A stretch of 64,000 nucleotides of DNA from Streptomyces filipinensis (lineage in GTDB: Bacteria > Actinomycetota > Actinomycetes > Streptomycetales > Streptomycetaceae): contig NZ_BMTD01000003.1 in the NCBI RefSeq assembly GCF_014649495.1, positions 248,001 to 312,000 on the forward strand, given 5' to 3'. Positions 59,020-64,000 of the stretch are shown here, one piece after another (the first letter of the stretch is position 1; each line of letters begins with the position of its first letter). A program made the position numbers and the translations under genes. The notes beneath the pieces are model-generated. The model was not told where the DNA came from, made no database searches, and saw only the letters and a program-made list of their open reading frames with translations.

Positions 59020-59865
59020 CTACGTCGCCGACGACGCCCGGCGCCGGGCCCGCGACCGCCCGCGCGGACCGGATGCCGGGCCGGAGGCCGCTGCGGACGG
59101 CGGTATGCGCAGGGCGCCGTTCGCCGCCGTCCGCCGTGCCTCGGCCGGATCCCCGGCGCCGCTCGCGGTGCCGGGGGCGCCGAACAGCGGGAGGCCGTGC
59201 CGGGTGCGGAAACGGCGGGCGTACGCGGCGGTGACCGCGGCGGCCACGGCGAGCAGCAGGAGCGAGAGGACGCGGGCCAGCAGGGGCACCACGTCGGTGG
59301 GCAGCGTGGCGGCGGCGAGCGTGCCGACACCGCCGTCGAGCAGTTGTTCGGCACCCCAGACCATGGTCAGGGCGCGCAGAGCCCGGCGGAACTCGGCGGA
59401 GTCCTGCCACATCCCCGCCCGTGTCCGGGCCGCCGGGCCACGGTGCAGGCGCTGTCCCAGCTGGAAGGCCAGCGGCCTGCCGGTGAAGCCGGTGCCGAGC
59501 ACCCAGCCGCCGACCACCAGGGACAGCGCCGCGTCCTTGAACAGCAGGACCCGTGTGCTGCCACCGATCAGGCTGGTCAGCGCGGCGGCGGCCAGCAGCA
59601 CCGTGAAGAACAGGTCCACGCCGTCGATGCGGCGCCGGCGCACCGCGCCGGTCACCAGGCGCAGGGCTGGCGGCGCACCGCTGAGCAGCAGGGCGGGGCC
59701 CTGGCCGGCGCCGAGGGCGCGTGCCGCGTAGTAGACGAGGAGCGGCAGGACGATGTCGGCGGCGACCGAGAGCAGCGGGCCACGGGCCGGCCCGTCCGTC
59801 CTCGCCCCCGTCCCCGTACCCGTGCGCGACCGCCACCCGCGGCCCGTCGTGTCCGCCCCGCCCAT
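59020..59865 (-). CDS. VC0807-family membrane protein
   Basis: 281 residues from ATG 59865, which has GGAGGGTGGG upstream. About six hydrophobic segments: LLSVAADIVLPLLVYYAARA, GVDLFFTVLLAAAALTSLIG, LSLVVGGWVLGTGFTGRPLA, and helices in the second half. The pattern of VADIVLPLLVYYAARALGAG, the Arg-rich loop and PLAFQLGQRLHRGP matches the VC0807 family, function unknown. The frame stays open upstream to 60252 through a repetitive region; the RBS argues for the shorter protein. Confidence 0.8.
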   Translation of the reverse strand: MGGADTTGRGWRSRTGTGTGARTDGPARGPLLSVAADIVLPLLVYYAARALGAGQGPALLLSGAPPALRLVTGAVRRRRIDGVDLFFTVLLAAAALTSLIGGSTRVLLFKDAALSLVVGGWVLGTGFTGRPLAFQLGQRLHRGPAARTRAGMWQDSAEFRRALRALTMVWGAEQLLDGGVGTLAAATLPTDVVPLLARVLSLLLLAVAAAVTAAYARRFRTRHGLPLFGAPGTASGAGDPAEARRTAANGALRIPPSAAASGPASGPRGRSRARRRASSAT

Positions 59866-59879
59866 CCCACCCTCCGCCC

Positions 59880-60252
59880 GCTGGCCCGGCGCCACGCCGG
59901 CCGCCGCGCCTCGCGCCACGCCCTCCGCCTCCCCGCCCGGCGCCACGCCCGCCGGCTCCCTGCCCAAAGCCATGCCAGCCACCTCCCTGACACCCGCCGA
60001 CTCCCTGCCCGAAGCCACGTCGGCCACCTCCCTGACTCCCGTCACGCCCTCCGCCTCCCCGCTCAAAGCCGCGCCGGCCACACCCGCCGACTCCCTGTCC
60101 CCCGCCGGGCCCGCCACCTCCCTGACCTCCCCCGCGCCCTTCGCCTCCGTGCCTCGCGCCATGCCTTCGCCTCCCCGCTCGCGTCCTGGGGCGTGCCGGT
60201 TCGGCGCCGTGCCCTCCGCCCCCTCGCTCCCTCGCTCCCTGTGCGAATCCAC
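59880..60252. repeat. Degenerate mosaic repeat upstream of (or extending) the VC0807 gene
   Basis: Read on the minus strand it would add 129 residues made of two alternating units, one near VREVAGPAGDRESAGV (three copies) and one near SGEAEGVTG (two copies), in the order ABAAB. If noncoding it is a C-rich repetitive 5' region. Unit length is about 48 and 39 bases. Confidence 0.6.
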
Positions 60253-60400
60253 GCGGGAGGCTGGTGCCGGACGGCGACGGCCCGCGGAAAAACGCTAGGT
60301 GAGCAACCGCCCCGGGCGGATCGGAGCGCGGGTGGAGAGCCGGGTGGAAAGCGGGTGGAACACGGGCTCACTCACTGGGTGGAGACCGGTGTCGCCTCCC

Positions 60401-61351
60401 TCAGGGCCGGCCCCCGCCGTGGCCCGCCCGGTGTTCCTGCGGGCTCACGCCGTACACGCGCTTGAAGGCGGTGGAGAGGGCGAACGCACCGCCGTAGCCG
60501 ACCTGGCGGGCGATGCTGTCGAGGGTGAGGTCGCTGTCGCGCAGCCGGTCCGCGGCGAGGGCGAGCCGCCAGCCGGTCAGGTAGGACATCGGGGGTTCGC
60601 CCACGAGGCCGGTGAAGCGGCGGGCCAGGGCGGCACGGGAGACCCCGGTCTTGGCGGCCAGCGCGGCCACCGTCCACGGGTGCGCCGGGTCGTCCTGCAG
60701 CAGGCGCAGCACGCGGCCGACGACCGGGTCGGCCAGGGCCCGGTACCAGGCGGGGGCCGCCGCCTCCGGGCGGGAGAACCAGGCCCGCAGCGCGCTGATC
60801 AGCAGCAGGTCCAGGAGGCGGTCCAGGACCACCTCCTGGCCGGGTTCGTCGCGGACGATCTCCTCGGCCAGCAGGGGTGTGAGCGGGCAGGCCCACACCC
60901 CGGCGGGAAGGGTCAGCAGGGGCGGCAGGGCGGCGAGCAGCCGCCCGCTGATCTCGCCGCGCATCAGGTAGGTGCCGATCAGCATCACCGTGGCGGCGTC
61001 GGGGCGGTCGCCCCAGGTGCGCACCCCGAGGTCCATGGAGCCGTTCAGCGAGGTGCCGTCGGGGTAACGGCACTCACCGCCGGGCAGGATCAGCGCCTGC
61101 GGCGCGGTGTCCGGCCGGTCGCCGCAGGTGTAGGGGTCCGGGCCGCGGGCGATCGCCAGGTCTCCGGGGCCGAGCCGCACCGGCACGCCGTCCGCGTCCG
61201 GGGTGACGCAGGCGGTGCCGCGCGCCATGACCATCACGGTCAGCGGCGCCTCGTCCTGCACGCGCACGGCCCACGGCGGGTCGAAGCAGGCCCGGATCAT
61301 GAAGGCGCCGTGCGCCCGCGGACCGTCCAGCAGACCTGCGAGTGCGTCCAT
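60401..61351 (-). CDS. AraC-family regulator with cupin-type N-terminal domain
   Basis: 316 residues. The cupin-like effector domain (WAVRVQDEAPLTVMVMARGT, RLGPGDLAIARGPDPYTCGD) occupies residues 20-200. The AraC HTH pair is at 220-310 (WTVAALAAKTGVSRAALARR, PPMSYLTGWRLALAADRLRD, DSIARQVGYGGAFALSTAFK). Members of this group regulate a divergent NAD(P)H-binding oxidoreductase; here that partner is only a fragment (61433-61640). Confidence 0.93.
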   Translation of the reverse strand: MDALAGLLDGPRAHGAFMIRACFDPPWAVRVQDEAPLTVMVMARGTACVTPDADGVPVRLGPGDLAIARGPDPYTCGDRPDTAPQALILPGGECRYPDGTSLNGSMDLGVRTWGDRPDAATVMLIGTYLMRGEISGRLLAALPPLLTLPAGVWACPLTPLLAEEIVRDEPGQEVVLDRLLDLLLISALRAWFSRPEAAAPAWYRALADPVVGRVLRLLQDDPAHPWTVAALAAKTGVSRAALARRFTGLVGEPPMSYLTGWRLALAADRLRDSDLTLDSIARQVGYGGAFALSTAFKRVYGVSPQEHRAGHGGGRP

Positions 61352-61432
61352 GGGGGCAGCGTAGACGCACGCATACGGGGGCGAGCGGTTCGACGATGTG
61401 GCCCGGCCCGGCCCGGCAGTTGACTGGCGGGC

Positions 61433-61640
61433 ATGACGCAGCGGACGCGAATCACACGGCGGACAGACACGGCGACGGAGTACGCGGGCACCGAGCGGCC
61501 CGCCACGGACGCGGCACGGGCGACGGTGGTGGTGACCGGCGCGTCCGGCCGTACCGGCAGCCGGGTCGTGGCGGCGGCACGCGCTGCGGGACTGACGGTC
61601 CGCGCCGCCTCCCGCGCGGGGTTTCGACTGGCGGGGGAGT
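61433..61640 (+). pseudogene. 5' fragment of an NAD(P)-binding (NmrA/SDR-like) protein gene
   Basis: The first 65 residues include a good dinucleotide-binding turn (ATVVVTGASGRTGSRVVAAA, ARAAGLTVRAASR), preceded by a Thr/Arg-rich tail. After about residue 65 the frame turns into GC-biased noise and runs into the end of the convergent BrkB gene. Full-length members are about 280 residues. The divergent position with an intact AraC gene shows what was lost. Confidence 0.65.
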
Positions 61641-61698
61641 CGACCTCCCCTGGCGTGCGGGGGCCGGCCGGCGCCCGGCGGATCCGCGGCACGCCCGG

Positions 61699-62880
61699 TC
61701 ACTTCTCCGGGTGTGCCGGCCCCTCGTCCCCGTGGGCCCCTTCGTGCGGGTGCCGGCCGTCGGTCTTGTGGGCGTGGTGGGGGTGCCTGGCGTGGGTACG
61801 CAGGCGGGCCGTGACGTCCTCCGGGGGCAGGAAGCGGGACCAGCGCTCGGGGAACTCGGAGGGCATGTCGGGGTCGTCGGGGTCGGCCTCGCGGGCCGCC
61901 GCCCAGGCGACGTACTCGGCGACCTGGGCCTCCCTCATCCGCTCGTTGGCCGCACGGGCGGCGGCCGTGGCGGCGGCGGGCCAGACCCGGTCGATGGCGG
62001 CGTTCACGGCCGCGCCGACGAGGACGGCGAAGGCCGCCACCCCGATCCACAGCAGGACGGCGACGGAGGCGGCGAGTGAGCCGTAGATGGTGGCGCCCTC
62101 GATGGTGTGCACGAGGTAGATCCGCAGCAGGAAGCTGCCGAGGACCCACATGGCGAGGGCGACGAGGGCGCCGGGGACGTCCTCGATCCACGGGGAGCGC
62201 ACCGGCACGGAGACGTGGTACAGGGTCGTCAGGAAGACGACGCACAGGACGATGACGACCGGCCAGTACAGGACCTGTACGACCGTCTCCGACCAAGGCA
62301 CCACCCGCACCACGGCGTCCGGGCCCGCCACCATCAGCGGCAGTGCCACCGAGCCGATCAGCAGCGCCACGATGAACAGCAGGAACGACATCATCCGGGT
62401 CTTGACGATGCCCCGGACGCCGTCGAGGCCGTACATCACGGTGATGGTGTCGATGAAGACGTTCACCGCGCGGGAGCCGGACCACAGGGCGAAGACGAAG
62501 CCGATGGAGATGACGTCGGGCCGCCCCCGCATCACGTCGTGCAGGATCGGCTGGGTGATCTCCTTCACGCCCTTGTCGGACAGGACCGTCCGCGAGGCGT
62601 CGAGGATGTTGTTCTCCAGGCTGCGGATGGTGTGGGCGCCGGTCCAGGTGTCGACGTAGGCGAGCAGCCCGATGAGGCAGAGCAGCAGCGGGGGCACGGA
62701 CAGCAGCGTGAAGAACGCCGCCTCGGCCGCCAGGCCCAGGATGCGGTACTCCATACAGGAGTTGACGGTGTCCTTGAGCAGCAGCCAGGCGGTCCTGCGC
62801 TTGGAGACGTTCCGGTAGAGGGCTCTGGCCCGGTGGAGGCGACCGGCGGGCCGCTCGGGGGGTTCACTGGCTGGCTGCAC
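61699..62880 (-). CDS. YihY/BrkB-family membrane protein
   Basis: 393 residues from GTG 62880. Six membrane helices include FFTLLSVPPLLLCLIGLLAY, TRMMSFLLFIVALLIGSVAL, VQVLYWPVVIVLCVVFLTTL, GALVALAMWVLGSFLLRIYL and ASVAVLLWIGVAAFAVLVGA. The YGSLAASVAVLLW and ALWSGSRAVNVFID segments mark the family. The C-terminal tail is cytoplasmic and ends in a His-rich stretch (HPHHAHKTDGRHPHEGAHGD) that could bind divalent metal. The biological role of YihY proteins is not settled. Confidence 0.9.
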   Translation of the reverse strand: MQPASEPPERPAGRLHRARALYRNVSKRRTAWLLLKDTVNSCMEYRILGLAAEAAFFTLLSVPPLLLCLIGLLAYVDTWTGAHTIRSLENNILDASRTVLSDKGVKEITQPILHDVMRGRPDVISIGFVFALWSGSRAVNVFIDTITVMYGLDGVRGIVKTRMMSFLLFIVALLIGSVALPLMVAGPDAVVRVVPWSETVVQVLYWPVVIVLCVVFLTTLYHVSVPVRSPWIEDVPGALVALAMWVLGSFLLRIYLVHTIEGATIYGSLAASVAVLLWIGVAAFAVLVGAAVNAAIDRVWPAAATAAARAANERMREAQVAEYVAWAAAREADPDDPDMPSEFPERWSRFLPPEDVTARLRTHARHPHHAHKTDGRHPHEGAHGDEGPAHPEK

Positions 62881-63034
62881 GACCCAAAGGTATCCGCAGC
62901 GGCGGACCGCCCTCACCTTCCGGGGCAGGTGATCGACCGGTTCCCGGCCGGGTGGCCCCTTCCTGCGCGCCGGGCGGTGCCGCTGTGCCACTCTGGACGC
63001 CATCACCGCCGCCGTCCCGGGTAGGTTCGCAAGC
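62881..63034. promoter_or_regulatory. Divergent promoter region, brkB/aidB-like genes
   Basis: 154 bases carry both start regions. No clear -10/-35 pair or palindrome stands out. Confidence 0.3.
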
Positions 63035-64000
63035 ATGGCAGGCACCTCCACCCACACCGTGACGAACCAGCCGCCTCCGCTGGTCGGCTACGACCTCTTC
63101 ACCGCCGACCGGGCCCTCGTGGCGGCCGTCGAGCGGTACACCGGGCCGGACGTGCTCGACGAGGTGCGCGCCGAGCTGTCCGCGCTGGGCCGCGCCGCGG
63201 GCTCGGCCCAGGTGCAGGAGTGGGGGGCGCAGGCGAACGAGCACCCGCCCCGGCTGCGCACCCACGACCGGTACGGCCACCGGATCGACGAGGTCGACTT
63301 CCACCCGGCCTGGCACCGGCTGCTCGGCAAGGGCGTCTCGGCGGGTCTGACCGGCGCCTGGACCCGGCCGTCGGGGCATGTCCGCCGGGCCGCCGGGTTC
63401 CTGCTCTGGACGCAGGCGGAGGCGGGCAACTGCTGTCCGCTGTCGATGACGCACGCGGCCGTGCCCGTGCTGCGCACCGATCTGGTGCTCGCCACCGAGT
63501 GGGAGCCGCGGCTGACGTCCACGATCTACGACCGGGAGCTGCGGCCCGCCGCGCGGAAGTCCGGCGCGCTCTTCGGCATGGCCATGACGGAGAAGCAGGG
63601 CGGCAGCGACGTCCGCGCGAACACCACCGAGGCCCGGCCGCTCGCCGAGGCCGGCGCGTACGCGCTGACCGGGCACAAGTGGTTCTGCTCGGCGCCCATG
63701 TCGGACGCGTTCCTCGTGCTCGCCCAGGCCCCGGAGGGTCTCACCTGCTTCCTGGTTCCGCGCGTCCTGCCGGACGGCACCCGCAACGTCTTCCTCCTCC
63801 AGCGGCTGAAGGACAAGCTGGGCAACCGCTCCAACGCCTCCGCCGAGGTGGAGTTCGCCGGCACCTGGGCCCGCCGGGTCGGCGAGGAGGGACGCGGGGT
63901 GCGGACGATCATCGAGATGGTCGCGGCGACCCGGCTGGACTGCGCGCTGGGCTCGGCCGGGCTGATGCGGCAGGCGGTGGCGCAGGCGGTCCACCACTGC
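63035..64000 (+). CDS. AidB-like acyl-CoA dehydrogenase, 3'-truncated by window edge
   Basis: 322 codons are present; the frame is open to the end. The N-terminal extension (NQPPPLVGYDLFTADRALVA) and the FHPAWHRLLGKGV, GNCCPLSMTHAAVP, FGMAMTEKQGGSDVRANTTE and HKWFCSAPMSDAFLVLAQAP segments are those of AidB, the alkylation-response flavoprotein, rather than the metabolic acyl-CoA dehydrogenases. AidB binds FAD and DNA and protects against methylating agents. The other alkylation repair genes here, at 27107-29016, are far away. Confidence 0.92.
   Translation, partial: MAGTSTHTVTNQPPPLVGYDLFTADRALVAAVERYTGPDVLDEVRAELSALGRAAGSAQVQEWGAQANEHPPRLRTHDRYGHRIDEVDFHPAWHRLLGKGVSAGLTGAWTRPSGHVRRAAGFLLWTQAEAGNCCPLSMTHAAVPVLRTDLVLATEWEPRLTSTIYDRELRPAARKSGALFGMAMTEKQGGSDVRANTTEARPLAEAGAYALTGHKWFCSAPMSDAFLVLAQAPEGLTCFLVPRVLPDGTRNVFLLQRLKDKLGNRSNASAEVEFAGTWARRVGEEGRGVRTIIEMVAATRLDCALGSAGLMRQAVAQAVHHC

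Overview
The window reads as chromosomal DNA from a Streptomyces or very close relative. The evidence is very high GC with third-position GC bias, many GTG starts, almost no TTA codons (none found by eye in any intact gene), and gene families typical of the genus: a trypsin-like secreted protease, an AldO-type alditol oxidase, a DUF2637 protein, a stand-alone HATPase anti-sigma-like protein, PucR, an Ada/AlkA fusion, and ROK-controlled CUT1 sugar ABC operons. I see no phage, insertion sequence, tRNA, rRNA or CRISPR array.

Layout. 1-8.9 kb: 3' part of a large LuxR regulator, secreted trypsin, LysR plus a 60-residue tautomerase, CorA, a patatin-like lipase, a phosphoribosyltransferase, a lipoprotein polysaccharide deacetylase behind a 19-bp palindrome, and an SRPBCC protein. 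8.9-20 kb: a purine-catabolism block (XdhC, NCS2 purine permease, three-subunit xanthine dehydrogenase) read away from a divergent PucR regulator, then a TPR-like protein and a GntR/FCD regulator. 20-27 kb: DUF2637 protein, HATPase protein, PP2C-like protein, DUF456 protein and an SGNH hydrolase, with gene relics between them. 27-36 kb: Ogt and Ada/AlkA alkylation repair, RsgA with a 23-residue ORF just upstream, a membrane protein joining sigma-factor-like, zinc-finger and cellulose-binding domains, a radical SAM protein with atypical cysteine spacing, an FMN split-barrel protein and AldO. 36-43.5 kb: ROK regulator, sugar-binding lipoprotein, two permeases and a GH2 beta-galactosidase, a self-contained galactoside uptake and hydrolysis unit with a shared putative operator. 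43.5-56 kb: TetR/hydrolase pair, two ICL/PEP-mutase superfamily enzymes, a pectin side-chain cluster (GH43, a truncated rhamnogalacturonan acetylesterase, DUF2264), homocysteine S-methyltransferase, carboxylesterase and a 2-hydroxyacid dehydrogenase. 56-64 kb: a Streptomyces-type conserved protein, VOC protein, two AraC regulators, a VC0807-like membrane protein with a repetitive upstream region, a BrkB/YihY membrane protein, and the start of an AidB-like acyl-CoA dehydrogenase.

Two themes stand out. First, gene decay: five well-supported relics (poxB 3' end, LuxR HTH, rhamnogalacturonan acetylesterase, LacI 3' end, NAD(P)-binding protein 5' end) and one possible TetR tail, mostly between intact genes. 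Second, short tandem repeats of several periods (7, 27, 30 and 54 bp and a mosaic repeat) at gene ends or in N-terminal linkers. The strongest candidate for an undescribed system is the sigma-like/zinc-finger/CBM2 membrane protein (30576-32057) and its neighbours.
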